From contig NZ_CP040021.1 of assembly GCF_005280275.1 (NCBI RefSeq), forward strand, positions 273,001 through 337,000: a stretch of DNA of 64,000 nucleotides. Reading direction: 5' to 3'. This DNA is from Salinivibrio kushneri (lineage in GTDB: Bacteria > Pseudomonadota > Gammaproteobacteria > Enterobacterales > Vibrionaceae). Positions 32,381 through 43,107 of the stretch are shown here, piece after piece; within the stretch, counting starts at the first letter, position 1, and each line of letters opens with the position of its first letter. The notes under the pieces were generated by a model. The model did no database searches. It was not told the origin of the DNA and saw nothing but the letters and a program-made list of their open reading frames with translations. The position numbers were made by a program, and so were the translations under genes.

Positions 32381-33070
32381 ATGGGTCAAAAAGTACATCC
32401 TAATGGTATTCGTCTTGGCATTGTTAAGCCTTGGAATTCCACTTGGTTTGCTAATAACCAAGATTTCGCTGACAACCTAGACGGCGACTTTAAGGTACGT
32501 CAGTTCTTGAACAATGAACTGAAAAAAGCGTCAGTCTCTCGCATCGTTATCGAGCGTCCTGCTAAGAGTGTTCGTGTGACCATTCACACTGCACGTCCTG
32601 GTGTGGTTATCGGTAAGAAAGGTGAAGATGTCGAGAAGCTGCGCGCTCATGTTGCAAAACTAGCCGGTGTACCAGCGCAAATCAACATCGCTGAAGTACG
32701 TAAGCCTGAGCTAGATGCGCAACTTGTTGGCGACAGCATCGCATCACAGCTAGAGCGCCGTGTTATGTTCCGTCGTGCGATGAAGCGCGCGGTACAAAAC
32801 GCGATGCGCCTAGGTGCCAAAGGTATCAAAGTAGAAGTAAGCGGCCGTCTTGGCGGCGCTGAAATCGCTCGTACCGAGTGGTACCGTGAAGGCCGTGTGC
32901 CATTGCACACCCTTCGTGCTGACATTGATTACGCAACTTCTTCTGCTCACACCCAGTACGGTGTAATCGGCATTAAAACCTGGATCTTCAAAGGTGAGAT
33001 CCTAGGTGGAATGGCTGAAGTTGAGCAAAAGGCTGACAAGCCGAAGAAGCAGCGTAAAGGCCGTAAGTAA
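32381..33070 (+). CDS. rpsC: 30S ribosomal protein S3
   Basis: mRNA-entry and helicase-region protein with a KH domain ([19 protein letters not shown]). 229 residues, slightly shorter than E. coli (233). [20 protein letters not shown] opens the protein; the lysine/arginine-rich tail ends [10 protein letters not shown]. Confidence 0.98.
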   Translation: MGQKVHPNGIRLGIVKPWNSTWFANNQDFADNLDGDFKVRQFLNNELKKASVSRIVIERPAKSVRVTIHTARPGVVIGKKGEDVEKLRAHVAKLAGVPAQINIAEVRKPELDAQLVGDSIASQLERRVMFRRAMKRAVQNAMRLGAKGIKVEVSGRLGGAEIARTEWYREGRVPLHTLRADIDYATSSAHTQYGVIGIKTWIFKGEILGGMAEVEQKADKPKKQRKGRK

Positions 33071-33081
33071 GGAGTCTATCG

Positions 33082-33492
33082 ATGCTTCAACCAAAACGTA
33101 CTAAGTTCCGCAAGACTTTTAAAGGTCGTAACCGCGGTCTGGCGCACGGTACTGACGTAAGCTTCGGTACCTATGGCCTGAAAGCTGTTGGTCGCGGTCG
33201 TATCACTGCGCGTCAAATTGAGGCGGCTCGTCGTGCGATGACTCGTCACATTAAACGTCAAGGCCAAATCTGGATTCGTGTCTTCCCTGACAAACCAATT
33301 ACTGGTAAGCCGTTGGAAGTTCGTATGGGTAAGGGTAAAGGTTCAGTTGATTACTGGGTTGCCCAAATCCAACCAGGCAAGGTCCTGTACGAAATGGATG
33401 GTGTTCCTGAATCACTGGCTCGCGAAGCGTTTGAATTAGCTTCACGTAAGCTACCGATCAAAACCACTTTCGTAACTAAGGCGGTGATGTGA
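33082..33492 (+). CDS. rplP: 50S ribosomal protein L16
   Basis: Late-assembly protein contacting the A-site tRNA. 136 residues; [36 protein letters not shown] (Arg81 region hydroxylated by YcfD in E. coli) and [18 protein letters not shown] are present. Stop overlaps the rpmC start (TGATG). Confidence 0.98.
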   Translation: MLQPKRTKFRKTFKGRNRGLAHGTDVSFGTYGLKAVGRGRITARQIEAARRAMTRHIKRQGQIWIRVFPDKPITGKPLEVRMGKGKGSVDYWVAQIQPGKVLYEMDGVPESLAREAFELASRKLPIKTTFVTKAVM

Positions 33493-33683
33493 TGAAAGCA
33501 CAAGAACTACGTGAAAAGACTGCTGAGCAGCTGAACGAAGAGCTAATGGGTCTGCTACGTGAGCAGTTTAATCTGCGCATGCAAGCGGCTACTGGCCAAC
33601 TTCAGCAAACTCACACTCTTAAAGCTGTTCGTCGCGATATCGCACGTGTAAAAACCGTACTGACTGAGAAGGCTAACGCATAA
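33492..33683 (+). CDS. rpmC: 50S ribosomal protein L29
   Basis: Two-helix protein at the tunnel exit beside L23. 63 residues: [38 protein letters not shown]. The ATG overlaps the last base of the rplP stop; a GTG one codon upstream is not needed. Its stop in turn overlaps the rpsQ start. Confidence 0.97.
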   Translation: MKAQELREKTAEQLNEELMGLLREQFNLRMQAATGQLQQTHTLKAVRRDIARVKTVLTEKANA

Positions 33684-33937
33684 TGAGCGAGAACATCCGC
33701 ACTCAGCAAGGTCGCGTTATCAGCGACAAAGGCGATAAAACTATCGTCGTTGCTATCGAGCGTTTTGTGAAACACCCAATCTACGGTAAGTACATTAAGC
33801 GCACGAGTAAGCTACATGTACACGATGAATCAAACCAGTGTAACCAAGGTGACACTGTCGAGGTTCGTGAGTGTCGTCCAATCTCTAAGCAAAAGTCTTG
33901 GACATTGGTTCGCGTTGTTGAAAAATCACGCATCTAA
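33683..33937 (+). CDS. rpsQ: 30S ribosomal protein S17
   Basis: Primary 16S-binding OB-fold protein. 84 residues; [38 protein letters not shown] and [20 protein letters not shown]. Start overlaps rpmC (TAATG). Last gene of the S10 operon here; a terminator follows. Confidence 0.98.
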   Translation: MSENIRTQQGRVISDKGDKTIVVAIERFVKHPIYGKYIKRTSKLHVHDESNQCNQGDTVEVRECRPISKQKSWTLVRVVEKSRI

Positions 33938-33962
33938 GCGATTTTTCATACAATAATAAGTC

Positions 33963-33996
33963 AAACGGCTCTCATTTGGGGGGCCGTTTATTTTTT
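33963..33996 (+). terminator. terminator between S10 and spc operons
   Basis: AAACGGC (33963-33969) pairs with GCCGTTT (33983-33989), with an A-T tract and TATTTTTT after it. The inner loop is 13 nt and purine-rich, so termination may be partial. Confidence 0.75.
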
Positions 33997-34022
33997 ATCT
34001 ACCCATCTGGTCAAAATAGTGT

Positions 34023-34028
34023 TATTAT
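34023..34028 (+). promoter_or_regulatory. -10 element of the spc operon promoter
   Basis: GTGTTATTATTCGCCGCCC here closely resembles the remembered E. coli spc promoter segment GTGTTATAATGCCGCGCCC, and the region upstream (TTTATTTTTT, CTACCCAT) also matches. The -35 is poor, as in E. coli. The start point would be about 60 nt before rplN. Confidence 0.6.
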
Positions 34029-34097
34029 TCGCCGCCCTTGTAAAAAGGCAGCCCGACCCGAGATGGGTCTAGATGTAATAACAGCGGAGCACTAACA

Positions 34098-34469
34098 ATG
34101 ATCCAAATGCAAAGTATGCTGGACGCAGCCGACAACTCCGGCGCTCGCAGTGTAATGTGTATTAAGGTTCTGGGTGGCTCTCACCGTCGTTACGCCCACG
34201 TTGGCGACATCATCAAAGTTACCGTTAAGGATTCAATCCCACGCGGTAAAGTGAAAAAAGGTGATGTGCTTAAGGCGGTGGTAGTTCGCACCCGTAAAGG
34301 CGTACGTCGTCCAGACGGCTCTGTCATTCGCTTCGACCGCAATGCTTGCGTGTTGTTGAACAACACGAACGAGCAACTAGTCGGCACACGTATCTTTGGC
34401 CCTGTGACACGCGAACTTCGTACTGAGAAGTTCATGAAAATTGTGTCTCTGGCGCCTGAAGTTCTGTAA
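34098..34469 (+). CDS. rplN: 50S ribosomal protein L14
   Basis: Subunit-interface protein. 123 residues; [40 protein letters not shown] and [20 protein letters not shown]. First gene of the spc operon; CGGAGCAC lies upstream of the start. Confidence 0.98.
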   Translation: MIQMQSMLDAADNSGARSVMCIKVLGGSHRRYAHVGDIIKVTVKDSIPRGKVKKGDVLKAVVVRTRKGVRRPDGSVIRFDRNACVLLNNTNEQLVGTRIFGPVTRELRTEKFMKIVSLAPEVL

Positions 34470-34480
34470 GGAGCGATCTC

Positions 34481-34795
34481 ATGGCAGCTAAAATCCGTCG
34501 TAACGACGAAGTTATCGTTCTTGCCGGTAAAGACAAAGGCAAGAAAGGTAAAGTATCTAAGGTTCTACCGACCGGTAAAGTTATCGTTGAAGGTATTAAC
34601 CTCGTGAAGAAACACCAGAAGCCGGTTCCGGCTCTGGGCACTCAAGGTGGCATCGTTGAACAAGAAGCCGCTATTGACGTTTCAAACGTGGCGATCTTTA
34701 ACGCAGCAGCTGGTAAAGGTGACCGTGTAGGCTTCCGATTTGAAGACGGCAAAAAAGTGCGTTTCTTCAAGTCGAATGGCGAAACTATTAAGTAA
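34481..34795 (+). CDS. rplX: 50S ribosomal protein L24
   Basis: Assembly-initiator protein with a KOW motif. 104 residues; [48 protein letters not shown] precedes the ATG, 11 nt after rplN. Confidence 0.98.
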   Translation: MAAKIRRNDEVIVLAGKDKGKKGKVSKVLPTGKVIVEGINLVKKHQKPVPALGTQGGIVEQEAAIDVSNVAIFNAAAGKGDRVGFRFEDGKKVRFFKSNGETIK

Positions 34796-34810
34796 TTCTG
34801 GAGTAGTACA

Positions 34811-35350
34811 ATGGCGAAACTGCATGATTACTACAAAGAGACAGTTGTAGCTGAGCTATCTAAGCAATTTGGTTACAAAAGCATCATGCAAGTCCCAGGG
34901 ATCGAAAAGATCACCCTTAACATGGGTGTGGGCGAAGCTCTGAACGACAAGAAACTGCTTGAAAATGCAGCTGCTGATATGACCGCAATTTCTGGTCAAA
35001 AGCCGCTGATCACTAAAGCACGTAAATCAGTCGCAGGCTTTAAGATCCGTGAGGGCTACCCAATTGGTTGTAAAGTAACCCTACGTGGCGAGCGTATGTG
35101 GGACTTCTTTGAGCGTTTGATCGCTATCGCAGTTCCTCGTATCCGTGACTTCCGTGGTCTGAACCCGAAAGCGTTCGACGGTCGCGGTAACTACAGCATG
35201 GGCGTTCGCGAGCAAATCATCTTCCCTGAGATTGACTACGACAAAGTCGATCGTATCCGTGGTCTTGATATTACTATCACTACCACCGCAGGTACAGATG
35301 AGGAAGGTCGAGCTCTGCTGGCTGCCTTTAACTTCCCATTCCGTAAGTAA
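34811..35350 (+). CDS. rplE: 50S ribosomal protein L5
   Basis: 5S rRNA-binding protein of the central protuberance. 179 residues; [36 protein letters not shown] and [27 protein letters not shown] precedes the start. Confidence 0.98.
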   Translation: MAKLHDYYKETVVAELSKQFGYKSIMQVPGIEKITLNMGVGEALNDKKLLENAAADMTAISGQKPLITKARKSVAGFKIREGYPIGCKVTLRGERMWDFFERLIAIAVPRIRDFRGLNPKAFDGRGNYSMGVREQIIFPEIDYDKVDRIRGLDITITTTAGTDEEGRALLAAFNFPFRK

Positions 35351-35367
35351 GGTGAAGGGTTACTGTT

Positions 35368-35673
35368 ATGGCTAAAAAATCGATGAAAGCACGTGACGTA
35401 AAACGTGCGAAGCTCGCAGCCCGTTATGCTGAAAAGCGTGACAACCTGCGTGCGACCATTAAGAATGTTAACACGTCAGACGAAGAGCGTTGGGACGCCG
35501 TCCTGAAGCTTCAGTCGCTACCACGTGATTCTGCGAAGTCTCGTCAGCGTAACCGCTGTAACCAGACTGGTCGTCCACATGGCTACCTACGCAAATTCGG
35601 CCTAAGCCGAATCAAGGTTCGTGAAGCTTGCATGAAAGGCGAGATTCCGGGTCTGCGTAAGGCAAGCTGGTAA
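35368..35673 (+). CDS. rpsN: 30S ribosomal protein S14
   Basis: Head protein, 101 residues. This is the long, zinc-independent form: [20 protein letters not shown] lacks the two CxxC pairs of zinc-binding S14. A poor TGAAGGG ribosome site precedes the ATG. Confidence 0.98.
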   Translation: MAKKSMKARDVKRAKLAARYAEKRDNLRATIKNVNTSDEERWDAVLKLQSLPRDSAKSRQRNRCNQTGRPHGYLRKFGLSRIKVREACMKGEIPGLRKASW

Positions 35674-35696
35674 TTGAATCACGGGAGTAAAGACTT

Positions 35697-36089
35697 ATGA
35701 GCATGCAAGATCCGATCTCGGATATGCTGACCCGCCTCCGCAACGGTCAGACAGCAAAGAAAGTTGCTGTTAAAATGCCTTCGTCAAAGCTAAAAGTGGC
35801 AATTGCTGAGCTACTAAAAGCAGAAGGTTACGTGGCTGACGTCGCAGTAAATAGCGACGCGAAGCCTGAACTGGAAGTGACGTTGAAATACTTCGAATCT
35901 AAACCAGTTATCGAGCAAATCCAACGTGTTAGCCGTCCAGGCCTGCGCATCTACAAAAAGAAAGATGAGTTGCCTTCAGTGATGGGTGGACTTGGTATTG
36001 CTGTTGTATCAACTTCGAAAGGTTTGATGACCGATCGCGCAGCTCGCAAAGCGGGTCTGGGCGGTGAAATCATCTGCTACGTAGCTTAA
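35697..36089 (+). CDS. rpsH: 30S ribosomal protein S8
   Basis: 16S-binding protein and translational repressor of the spc operon in E. coli (site around the rplX-rplE junction). 130 residues; [38 protein letters not shown] and GGEIICYVA. An internal ATG two codons in is less likely because E. coli S8 also begins MSMQDP. Confidence 0.98.
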   Translation: MSMQDPISDMLTRLRNGQTAKKVAVKMPSSKLKVAIAELLKAEGYVADVAVNSDAKPELEVTLKYFESKPVIEQIQRVSRPGLRIYKKKDELPSVMGGLGIAVVSTSKGLMTDRAARKAGLGGEIICYVA

Positions 36090-36102
36090 TAAGGAGTAGG
36101 AA

Positions 36103-36636
36103 ATGTCTCGTGTTGCAAAAGCACCTGTCGTAGTTCCTGCCGGCGTAGAGGTGAAACTTAACGGTCAGGAAATCACTGTAAAAGGAAGCAAAGGCGAACT
36201 AAGCCGCACGCTTCACGATATGGTGTCAGTAAACCAAGAAGAGAACACCATTACCTTCGCACCAAGTGTGGAGCACGCTAAAGCATGGGCACATGCTGGT
36301 ACCGCGCGCGCACTGGTTAACAGCATGGTAGTGGGTGTGACTGAAGGCTTTACCAAGAAACTGATCCTGAAAGGTGTTGGTTATCGTGCAAACGTTGCCG
36401 GTAACAAACTTAACCTGACACTTGGTTTCTCTCACCCGGTTGAGCACGCTCTGCCAGAGGGTGTTAAGGCAGAATGCCCAAGCCAAACTGAAATTGTTAT
36501 CAGCGGCGCTGATAAACAAGCGGTTGGCCAGGTGGCTGCTGATATTCGCGCATACCGCAAGCCAGAGCCTTATAAAGGCAAAGGCGTTCGTTACTCTGAC
36601 GAAGCTGTGCGTACTAAAGAAGCTAAGAAGAAGTAA
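36103..36636 (+). CDS. rplF: 50S ribosomal protein L6
   Basis: Near the GTPase-associated centre. 177 residues with two related alpha/beta domains; [40 protein letters not shown] and the terminal [14 protein letters not shown]. Confidence 0.98.
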   Translation: MSRVAKAPVVVPAGVEVKLNGQEITVKGSKGELSRTLHDMVSVNQEENTITFAPSVEHAKAWAHAGTARALVNSMVVGVTEGFTKKLILKGVGYRANVAGNKLNLTLGFSHPVEHALPEGVKAECPSQTEIVISGADKQAVGQVAADIRAYRKPEPYKGKGVRYSDEAVRTKEAKKK

Positions 36637-36645
36637 GGTAACACT

Positions 36646-36999
36646 ATGGATAAGAAAGCATCTCGTATCCGTCGTGCGACCAAAGCACGACGCAAGATCG
36701 CGGAAATGGGTGCGACTCGCCTGGTGGTACACCGTACTCCACGTCATGTGTACGCACAGGTTATCGCTGGTAACGGCGCGGAAGTTATCGCCGCCGCTTC
36801 TACCGTAGAAAAAGCGATCCGTGAGCAAGTGAAGAGCACCGGTAACAAAGACGCCGCTGCAGCCGTGGGTAAGATCATTGCTGAGCGAGCGAAGGAAAAA
36901 GGCATCGAAGCCGTTGCTTTTGACCGTTCCGGTTTCCAATACCACGGCCGTGTGGCTGCACTGGCAGATGCTGCCCGTGAAGCTGGTCTGAAATTCTAA
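36646..36999 (+). CDS. rplR: 50S ribosomal protein L18
   Basis: 5S rRNA-binding protein. 117 residues; [36 protein letters not shown] and [28 protein letters not shown] precedes the ATG. Confidence 0.98.
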   Translation: MDKKASRIRRATKARRKIAEMGATRLVVHRTPRHVYAQVIAGNGAEVIAAASTVEKAIREQVKSTGNKDAAAAVGKIIAERAKEKGIEAVAFDRSGFQYHGRVAALADAAREAGLKF

Positions 37000-37011
37000 G
37001 GTAGGTGGAAG

Positions 37012-37509
37012 ATGGCTAACGATAAACAACAAAGTGATTTGCATGAGAAGCTGATCGCTGTAAACCGTGTTTCTAAAACGGTTAAAGGTGGTCGCATCTT
37101 TACCTTCACCGCCCTGACAGTGGTAGGTGACGGTAACGGTCGCGTCGGTTTCGGTTACGGTAAAGCCCGTGAAGTCCCCGCTGCGATCCAAAAATCAATG
37201 GAAAAGGCGCGTCGTAACATGATTACTATCGCGCTGAAAGACGGTACTCTGCACCACGCTGTTAAAGGCCGCCACACTGGTTCAAAAGTGTACATGCAGC
37301 CAGCATCAGAAGGTACAGGTATCATCGCCGGTGGTGCGATGCGTGCCGTGCTTGAAGTAGCAGGCGTTCAAGACGTTCTGGCGAAAGCATACGGTTCGAC
37401 CAACCCAATCAACATCGTTCGTGCAACGATTGATGGTCTGGGTGGTACGAAGTCTCCAGAGATGGTAGCTGCGAAACGTGGCATGCCTGTCAACGAAATT
37501 CTGGGGTAA
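37012..37509 (+). CDS. rpsE: 30S ribosomal protein S5
   Basis: Decoding-fidelity protein with a double-stranded RNA-binding domain. 165 residues; [20 protein letters not shown] (spectinomycin loop), [20 protein letters not shown] and [20 protein letters not shown]. Confidence 0.98.
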   Translation: MANDKQQSDLHEKLIAVNRVSKTVKGGRIFTFTALTVVGDGNGRVGFGYGKAREVPAAIQKSMEKARRNMITIALKDGTLHHAVKGRHTGSKVYMQPASEGTGIIAGGAMRAVLEVAGVQDVLAKAYGSTNPINIVRATIDGLGGTKSPEMVAAKRGMPVNEILG

Positions 37510-37515
37510 TACGAC

Positions 37516-37695
37516 ATGGCTAAGACAATTAAAGTAACTCAGACTCGTAGCGCTATCGGCCGCTTGCCGAAGCACAAAGCGACCCTGCGTGGCTTGGGCC
37601 TACGTCGCATCAACCACACTGTTGAACTTGAAGATACACCGTGCGTGCGCGGTATGATCAACAAGGTCAACTACATGGTTAAAGTGGAGGGGTAA
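37516..37695 (+). CDS. rpmD: 50S ribosomal protein L30
   Basis: Small 50S protein of 59 residues between rpsE and rpl[21 protein letters not shown], then [19 protein letters not shown] and the end YMVKVEG. Position and sequence match E. coli rpmD; the stop lies 4 nt before rplO. Confidence 0.96.
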   Translation: MAKTIKVTQTRSAIGRLPKHKATLRGLGLRRINHTVELEDTPCVRGMINKVNYMVKVEG

Positions 37696-37699
37696 TCAC

Positions 37700-38134
37700 A
37701 TGCGTTTGAATACTCTATCTCCGGCTGCAGGCTCAAAGCCTTCTGCGAAGCGTGTAGGCCGTGGTATTGGTTCAGGCCTGGGTAAAACCGGTGGCCGTGG
37801 TCACAAAGGTCAGAAATCACGTTCAGGTGGTTCAGTACGCCCAGGTTTCGAAGGCGGTCAAATGCCTTTGAAACAGCGTCTGCCAAAATTCGGTTTTACT
37901 TCGCGTAAAGGCCTCACTTCTGCTGAAGTTCGTCTCGGCGAGCTAGCAAAAGTTGACGGTGACGTGGTAAGCCTTGAAACACTGAAAGCAGCGAATGTTA
38001 TCGCACAAGACACCCGTACGGCGAAAATCGTACTGTCTGGTGAAATCGCTCGCTCAGTGACAGTGAAAGGTGTTCGTGTCACTAAAGGCGCTAAAGCGGC
38101 AATCGAAGCTGCAGGCGGTAAAATCGAGGAATAA
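37700..38134 (+). CDS. rplO: 50S ribosomal protein L15
   Basis: Late-assembly 23S protein, 144 residues. [20 protein letters not shown] and the basic, Gly-rich segment [20 protein letters not shown] are typical. GGAGGGG lies over the rpmD stop, so the two are coupled. Confidence 0.98.
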   Translation: MRLNTLSPAAGSKPSAKRVGRGIGSGLGKTGGRGHKGQKSRSGGSVRPGFEGGQMPLKQRLPKFGFTSRKGLTSAEVRLGELAKVDGDVVSLETLKAANVIAQDTRTAKIVLSGEIARSVTVKGVRVTKGAKAAIEAAGGKIEE

Positions 38135-38157
38135 TTTAGCTCGAGGACGAGGTACAG

Positions 38158-39483
38158 ATGGCAAAACAACCAGGACAAAACTTCAGTAGTGCAAAAGGCG
38201 GAGTTGCGGAGCTGAAAAGCCGCTTACTTTTTGTAGCAATGGCATTATTGGTATTCCGTGCCGGCTCTTTTGTACCCATTCCTGGTATTGACGCTGCTGT
38301 ACTTGCCGATCTGTTCGAACAGCAACAAGGGACCATCATTGACTTGGTTAACATGTTCTCTGGTGGTGCCCTTGAGCGTGCTTCGATACTGGCACTGGGC
38401 ATTATGCCGTATATTTCGGCATCGATTATTGTTCAGTTATTGTCAGTGGTTCATCCCGCGTTAGCGGAGTTGAAAAAAGAGGGTGAATCTGGCCGTCGCA
38501 AGATAAGTCAGTATACCCGCTACGGCACGCTGGTGTTGGCAACGTTCCAAGCAATTGGAATCGCGACCGGGTTACCGAGTATGATGCCAGGTTTGGTGAT
38601 AAATCCAGGCCCTGCATTTTACTTTACTGCGGTAGTGAGTTTGGTCACAGGTACCATGTTCTTGATGTGGTTAGGTGAGCAAATTACTGAACGCGGCATT
38701 GGTAACGGCATTTCGTTGATTATCTTCACCGGGATTGTCGCGGGTCTGCCACCCGCAATTGGACAGACAATAGAGCAAGCGCGTCAAGGCGACATGTCTC
38801 CGCTTCTCTTGCTAGGTATCGCAGTGATCGTATTGGCGGTCGTCTACTTTGTGGTCTTTATGGAGCGTGGTCAACGTCGTATCGTTGTTAACTACGCGAA
38901 GCGGCAACAAGGTCGCCGTGTCTTTGCAGCGCAAAGCACGCACCTGCCACTTAAGATCAACATGGCAGGCGTTATCCCTGCGATTTTTGCATCAAGTATT
39001 ATTTTGTTCCCTGGCACGCTTGCTAACTGGTTTGGTAAGGGTGATCAGACAAGCTGGCTAACCGATGTGTCATTGGCACTGAGTCCGGGGCAACCAGCGT
39101 ACGTAATACTTTATGCGGCAGCGATTATCTTCTTCTGCTTTTTCTATACGGCGTTGGTGTTCAACCCGCGAGAAACAGCAGATAATTTGAAGAAGTCAGG
39201 AGCGTTCGTACCTGGTATTCGCCCGGGTGAGCAGACTGCTAAATACATTGATAAAGTGATGACACGGTTAACCCTTGCTGGCGCCATGTATATTACCTTT
39301 ATCTGTCTGATCCCCGAGTTCATGATGATTGCGTGGGATGTCCACTTTTACTTTGGTGGTACATCACTACTTATCGTAGTAGTCGTAATCATGGACTTTA
39401 TGGCTCAAGTTCAGACTCATTTGATGTCTCAACAATATGAGTCCGTGTTGAAAAAAGCCAACCTCAAAGGCTACGGCCGCTAA
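38158..39483 (+). CDS. secY: preprotein translocase subunit SecY
   Basis: Central pore of the Sec translocon in the inner membrane. 441 residues with ten transmembrane segments; [10 protein letters not shown] after TM1, the plug-region segment [21 protein letters not shown] (residues about 62-82), [12 protein letters not shown] cytoplasmic loop and the C-terminal [15 protein letters not shown]. Located as usual at the end of spc, before rpmJ. Confidence 0.98.
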   Translation: MAKQPGQNFSSAKGGVAELKSRLLFVAMALLVFRAGSFVPIPGIDAAVLADLFEQQQGTIIDLVNMFSGGALERASILALGIMPYISASIIVQLLSVVHPALAELKKEGESGRRKISQYTRYGTLVLATFQAIGIATGLPSMMPGLVINPGPAFYFTAVVSLVTGTMFLMWLGEQITERGIGNGISLIIFTGIVAGLPPAIGQTIEQARQGDMSPLLLLGIAVIVLAVVYFVVFMERGQRRIVVNYAKRQQGRRVFAAQSTHLPLKINMAGVIPAIFASSIILFPGTLANWFGKGDQTSWLTDVSLALSPGQPAYVILYAAAIIFFCFFYTALVFNPRETADNLKKSGAFVPGIRPGEQTAKYIDKVMTRLTLAGAMYITFICLIPEFMMIAWDVHFYFGGTSLLIVVVVIMDFMAQVQTHLMSQQYESVLKKANLKGYGR

Positions 39484-39510
39484 TAGGTTGTCTATTTACG
39501 GAGTTTAGCA

Positions 39511-39624
39511 ATGAAAGTTCGTGCTTCCGTTAAGAAAATCTGCCGTAACTGTAAAGTGATCAAGCGTAACGGTACCGTTCGTGTGATCTGCAGTGAGCCA
39601 AAGCACAAGCAACGCCAAGGCTAA
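39511..39624 (+). CDS. rpmJ: 50S ribosomal protein L36
   Basis: Smallest ribosomal protein, 37 residues, [20 protein letters not shown] onward. Cys11, Cys14, Cys27 and His32 form the zinc site (C+ form). ACGGAG precedes the ATG. Last gene of the spc operon. Confidence 0.97.
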   Translation: MKVRASVKKICRNCKVIKRNGTVRVICSEPKHKQRQG

Positions 39625-39656
39625 TAGCAGAATATTTTTCTTGCAAAATGAGGTCA

Positions 39657-39683
39657 GGCTGGCTACATTAGCCAGCCCACCTT
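39657..39683 (+). terminator. hairpin between spc and alpha operons
   Basis: GGCTGGCT (39657-39664) pairs perfectly with AGCCAGCC (39670-39677), 5-nt loop, then CACCTTTT. A short T-run suggests partial termination, allowing some read-through into rpsM. Confidence 0.65.
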
Positions 39684-39689
39684 TTGTAT

Positions 39690-39800
39690 GTGCAAAAGAA
39701 GTGGTTATGCCGCTGCGTATCCTCGACGGGCTCTGCAGCGGTTCTACTTGAAAAGTACTAGGAGTGAATAGTGGCCCGTATAGCAGGCATTAACATTCCT
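39690..39800 (+). promoter_or_regulatory. alpha operon leader (S4-binding ribosome site)
   Basis: From 39690 the sequence follows the E. coli alpha-operon leader: TGTGCA, a GC-rich stem region, CTAGGAGTGAATAGTGGCCC around the GTG start and TATAGCAGGCATTAACATTC in the first codons. In E. coli this forms a pseudoknot bound by S4 that traps the 30S on rpsM. Complementary CCGCTGC (39711-39717) and GCAGCGG (39735-39741) are consistent with a stem. Binding inferred. Confidence 0.7.
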
Positions 39801-40127
39801 GATCAAAAGCATGCTGTTATCGCATTGACTGCGATTTACGGCGTCGGCAAAACCACCTCTCAAGCTATTCTAGCTGAAGTAGGTATTGCTGAAAGCACTA
39901 AGATCAGTGAACTATCAGAAGAACAGATCGACCAATTGCGTGACGGTGTGGCTAAATACACCGTAGAAGGCGATCTACGTCGTGAAATTTCCATGAACAT
40001 CAAGCGTCTTATGGACCTTGGTTGTAACCGCGGTATTCGTCATCGTCGCAGCTTGCCACTACGTGGTCAGCGTACGAAGACCAATGCTCGTACCCGTAAG
40101 GGTCCGCGCAAGCCGATCAAGAAATAA
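39771..40127 (+). CDS. rpsM: 30S ribosomal protein S13
   Basis: Head protein bridging to L5 and L31. GTG start after AGGAGTG; 118 residues. [19 protein letters not shown] at the start, the helix-hairpin region, and [20 protein letters not shown] at the end. First gene of the alpha operon. Confidence 0.98.
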   Translation: MARIAGINIPDQKHAVIALTAIYGVGKTTSQAILAEVGIAESTKISELSEEQIDQLRDGVAKYTVEGDLRREISMNIKRLMDLGCNRGIRHRRSLPLRGQRTKTNARTRKGPRKPIKK

Positions 40128-40145
40128 TCGGGGTAGATAAGTACT

Positions 40146-40535
40146 ATGGCTAAACAAGCAACTCGTGCACGCAAACGCGTACGCAAGCAAGTCGCTGATG
40201 GCGTCGCGCACATTCATGCGTCTTTCAATAACACAATCGTGACGATTTCTGACCGTCAAGGTAACGCTCTTGCATGGGCGACCGCCGGTGGTTCAGGTTT
40301 CCGTGGCTCTCGTAAGTCAACTCCATACGCTGCGCAGGTTGCTGCAGAGCGCTGTGGTGAAATGGCGAAAGAGTACGGCCTGAAAAACCTCGAAGTGATG
40401 GTTAAAGGTCCAGGTCCAGGTCGCGAGTCTACTATTCGTGCCTTGAACGCAGCGGGCTTCCGCATCACTAACATTGTTGATGCGACGCCAATCCCGCATA
40501 ACGGTTGTCGTCCACCTAAGAAACGCCGCGTTTAA
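40146..40535 (+). CDS. rpsK: 30S ribosomal protein S11
   Basis: Platform protein, 129 residues. [40 protein letters not shown] and the C-terminal [14 protein letters not shown], in which the Asn-Gly is the known isoaspartate site in E. coli. Confidence 0.98.
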   Translation: MAKQATRARKRVRKQVADGVAHIHASFNNTIVTISDRQGNALAWATAGGSGFRGSRKSTPYAAQVAAERCGEMAKEYGLKNLEVMVKGPGPGRESTIRALNAAGFRITNIVDATPIPHNGCRPPKKRRV

Positions 40536-40575
40536 TACGCACTAGCGCTGTTTCTTAGAATATTGGAGAAAGATC

Positions 40576-41196
40576 ATGGCAAGATATTTGGGTCCTAAGC
40601 TGAAGCTTAGCCGTCGCGAAGGTACTGACTTATTCCTTAAGTCAGGCGTACGCGCGATTGATACCAAGTGTAAAATCGATAACGTCCCAGGCGTTCACGG
40701 TCAGCGTCGCGGCCGTCTGTCTGACTATGGCGTTCAGCTTCGCGAGAAGCAAAAAGTACGTCGTATGTACGGCGTAATGGAAAAGCAGTTCCGTAACTAC
40801 TACAAAGACGCTGCCCGCATCAAGGGTAATACAGGTGAAAACCTGCTTCAGCTTCTTGAAGGTCGCCTAGACAACGTAGTTTACCGCATGGGCTTTGGTG
40901 CAACACGCGCCGAATCACGTCAGCTGGTAAGCCACAAAGCGATCCTCGTTAACGGCAAAGTAGTTAACGTACCTTCTTTCAAGGTTTCGGCAAACGACGT
41001 GATTAGCATTCGCGAGAAAGCTAAGAACCAGGCGCGTATCAAAGCAGCTCTAGAAGTTGCCGCTCAACGCGAACTGCCAACTTGGATCGAAGTAGACAGC
41101 AAGAAGATGGAAGGCACATTCAAGCGCCTACCAGAGCGTTCTGATTTGTCTGCTGACATCAACGAACACCTGATCGTCGAGCTTTACTCTAAGTAA
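40576..41196 (+). CDS. rpsD: 30S ribosomal protein S4
   Basis: Primary 16S-binding protein, mRNA helicase-region component and repressor of the alpha operon. 206 residues; [40 protein letters not shown] (S4 RNA-binding domain). No zinc cysteine cluster, so C- form. Confidence 0.98.
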   Translation: MARYLGPKLKLSRREGTDLFLKSGVRAIDTKCKIDNVPGVHGQRRGRLSDYGVQLREKQKVRRMYGVMEKQFRNYYKDAARIKGNTGENLLQLLEGRLDNVVYRMGFGATRAESRQLVSHKAILVNGKVVNVPSFKVSANDVISIREKAKNQARIKAALEVAAQRELPTWIEVDSKKMEGTFKRLPERSDLSADINEHLIVELYSK

Positions 41197-41219
41197 AGCT
41201 GAACTAAAGAGAGGACATA

Positions 41220-42209
41220 ATGCAGGGTTCTGTAACAGAATTTCTTAAGCCGCGTCTAGTTGATATTGAACAAGTTAGCTCGACGCACGCAAAAGTAACT
41301 CTTGAACCCCTAGAGCGTGGCTTTGGCCATACTCTGGGGAATGCGCTACGTCGTATCCTACTTTCATCTATGCCAGGCTGTGCGGTGACGGAAGTTGAAA
41401 TTGACGGCGTATTGCACGAGTACAGCACCAAAGAAGGGGTTCAGGAAGATATCCTGGAAATCCTACTTAACCTTAAAGGCCTAGCCGTTAAGGTTGAGGG
41501 TAAAGATGAAGTTATCCTTACTCTGACCAAGTCTGGTGCAGGCCCTGTTGTTGCAGGCGACATCACCCATGATGGTGGTGTTGAGATTGCGAACCCAGAA
41601 CACGTTATCTGCCACCTGACTGATGCAAGCGCTGAAATTAGCATGCGTATCAAGGTAGAACGTGGTCGTGGCTATGTACCAGCGTCTGCGCGTATCGATA
41701 GCGAAGACGACGAGCGTCCAATCGGTCGCCTACTTGTTGACGCAACGTTCAGCCCAGTAGATCGCATTGCTTACAAAGTGGAAGCAGCGCGTGTCGAACA
41801 GCGTACGGACCTCGACAAGCTGGTCATCGATATGGAAACTAACGGTACACTGGATCCTGAGGAAGCGATTCGCCGTGCGGCAACCATCCTAGCAGAGCAG
41901 CTAGATGCGTTTGTTGACCTGCGTGATGTACGTGTCCCTGAGGAGAAAGAAGAGAAGCCAGAGTTCGATCCGATCCTACTGCGTCCTGTAGACGATCTTG
42001 AACTAACTGTTCGCTCTGCTAACTGTTTGAAAGCAGAAGCGATTCACTATATCGGTGATCTGGTACAGCGTACCGAGGTTGAGCTTCTGAAAACGCCAAA
42101 CCTTGGTAAGAAGTCTTTGACTGAAATTAAAGACGTGCTGGCATCACGTGGTCTGTCTCTAGGTATGCGCCTAGAAAACTGGCCGCCAGCATCCATTGCT
42201 GAAGATTAA
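41220..42209 (+). CDS. rpoA: DNA-directed RNA polymerase subunit alpha
   Basis: Dimerises to start RNA polymerase assembly; the C-terminal domain binds UP elements and activators such as CRP. 329 residues: [20 protein letters not shown] in the N-terminal domain, a linker rich in Glu near 235-250, and the alpha-CTD with [20 protein letters not shown] (Arg265-equivalent) and [13 protein letters not shown]. Confidence 0.98.
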   Translation: MQGSVTEFLKPRLVDIEQVSSTHAKVTLEPLERGFGHTLGNALRRILLSSMPGCAVTEVEIDGVLHEYSTKEGVQEDILEILLNLKGLAVKVEGKDEVILTLTKSGAGPVVAGDITHDGGVEIANPEHVICHLTDASAEISMRIKVERGRGYVPASARIDSEDDERPIGRLLVDATFSPVDRIAYKVEAARVEQRTDLDKLVIDMETNGTLDPEEAIRRAATILAEQLDAFVDLRDVRVPEEKEEKPEFDPILLRPVDDLELTVRSANCLKAEAIHYIGDLVQRTEVELLKTPNLGKKSLTEIKDVLASRGLSLGMRLENWPPASIAED

Positions 42210-42244
42210 TCAGAGACTGATTATTTAGTTAGAAGGATTAGGTC

Positions 42245-42631
42245 ATGCGCCATCGTAAGAGTGGTCGTCAACTCAATCGCAACAGCAGCCATCGTAAAGC
42301 GATGTTCAGCAACATGGCTAGCTCGCTGGTAACTCACGAAGTTATCAAAACAACTTTGCCGAAGGCAAAAGAGCTGCGTCGCGTCATTGAACCGTTGATT
42401 ACCTTAGCTAAAAACGACAGTGTTGCTAACCGTCGTGTAGCATTCGCTCGTACTCGTAACGACGAAGTTGTAGCGAAACTGTTTAATGAACTCGGCCCAC
42501 GTTTTGCTTCACGTGCTGGCGGTTACACTCGCATTCTGAAATGCGGTGTTCGCTCTGGTGATAAAGCCCCAATGGCTTACATCGAGCTTGTTGATCGCCC
42601 AGAGCAAGACGCTGAGCAAGCTGCAGAGTAA
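42245..42631 (+). CDS. rplQ: 50S ribosomal protein L17
   Basis: Tunnel-exit protein, 128 residues. [54 protein letters not shown] and an acidic tail. Last gene of the alpha operon. Confidence 0.98.
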   Translation: MRHRKSGRQLNRNSSHRKAMFSNMASSLVTHEVIKTTLPKAKELRRVIEPLITLAKNDSVANRRVAFARTRNDEVVAKLFNELGPRFASRAGGYTRILKCGVRSGDKAPMAYIELVDRPEQDAEQAAE

Positions 42632-42658
42632 GTTTTATTACTTATAAGCAGCACCCAG

Positions 42659-42690
42659 AAAAGCCAGGCAATTTGCCTGGCTTTTTCTTT
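42659..42690 (+). terminator. terminator of the alpha operon
   Basis: AGCCAGGCA (42662-42670), loop ATT, TGCCTGGCT (42674-42682) and a T-rich tail; A-T pairs extend the stem outward. Confidence 0.92.
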
Positions 42691-42903
42691 ATCTGGCCCT
42701 TCACCATCGCGTTGTAAAAACGGTCCACGCTTTTCGCGTATAGCCTCACTTTTCGTTTAACTAAGGTGGATAGGTGCTGCGGATAAGAACGAGTCGCGAA
42801 ATAGTAACTTTTGGTGCTTAGAGAGTAGAAACGGGCATTATTGGCTAAAACAGAGCAGATCGACTAAAAATAGAGCGCTTAAAAGAAAAGTGAAAATTAA
42901 TGA
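42691..42903 (+). other. spacer upstream of the rRNA promoters
   Basis: About 210 nt without a gene. AT-rich tracts directly upstream of P1 (around 42870-42903) could be UP elements and Fis sites, as in other rrn operons, but no site is individually convincing. Confidence 0.4.
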
Positions 42904-42931
42904 TTGACGCTTGTCACAAACGCTTTAGAAT
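42904..42931 (+). promoter_or_regulatory. rRNA promoter P1
   Basis: TTGACG (42904-42909), 16-nt spacer, TAGAAT (42926-42931), then a GC-rich discriminator (GCCGCCC). The short spacer and GC discriminator are hallmarks of stringently controlled rrn P1 promoters. Confidence 0.8.
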
Positions 42932-43024
42932 GCCGCCCTACTTAACGCAGACAGCGCGTTAGGGGAGTCAAAAAGAGGTTTTGTTTCACCCGGTTGGGTT
43001 GAAAATAAAAGATAAAATTTCTTC

Positions 43025-43052
43025 TTGACTTTAACGGTAAGGCGCGTAAGAT
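43025..43052 (+). promoter_or_regulatory. rRNA promoter P2
   Basis: TTGACT (43025-43030), 16-nt spacer, TAAGAT (43047-43052), about 120 nt after P1, as in enterobacterial rrn tandem promoters. Confidence 0.78.
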
Positions 43053-43068
43053 ACGCAGCCCTGACCAG

Positions 43069-43107
43069 GCGAAGCGCCGCTTCGCACAGTCAACGCTCTT
43101 TAACAAT
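43069..43107 (+). promoter_or_regulatory. rrn leader antitermination site (boxB-like hairpin and boxA)
   Basis: GCGAAGC/GCTTCGC (43069-43075, 43079-43085) forms a tight hairpin, followed by boxA CGCTCTTTAACAAT (43094-43107). Together they resemble the Nus-factor loading site of rrn leaders. Confidence 0.75.

Noticed and set aside
36226-37191. 321-codon open frame on the minus strand
   Set aside because: It lies wholly opposite rplF, rplR and the start of rpsE, has no recognisable protein similarity and no ribosome site; a codon-bias shadow of highly expressed genes.
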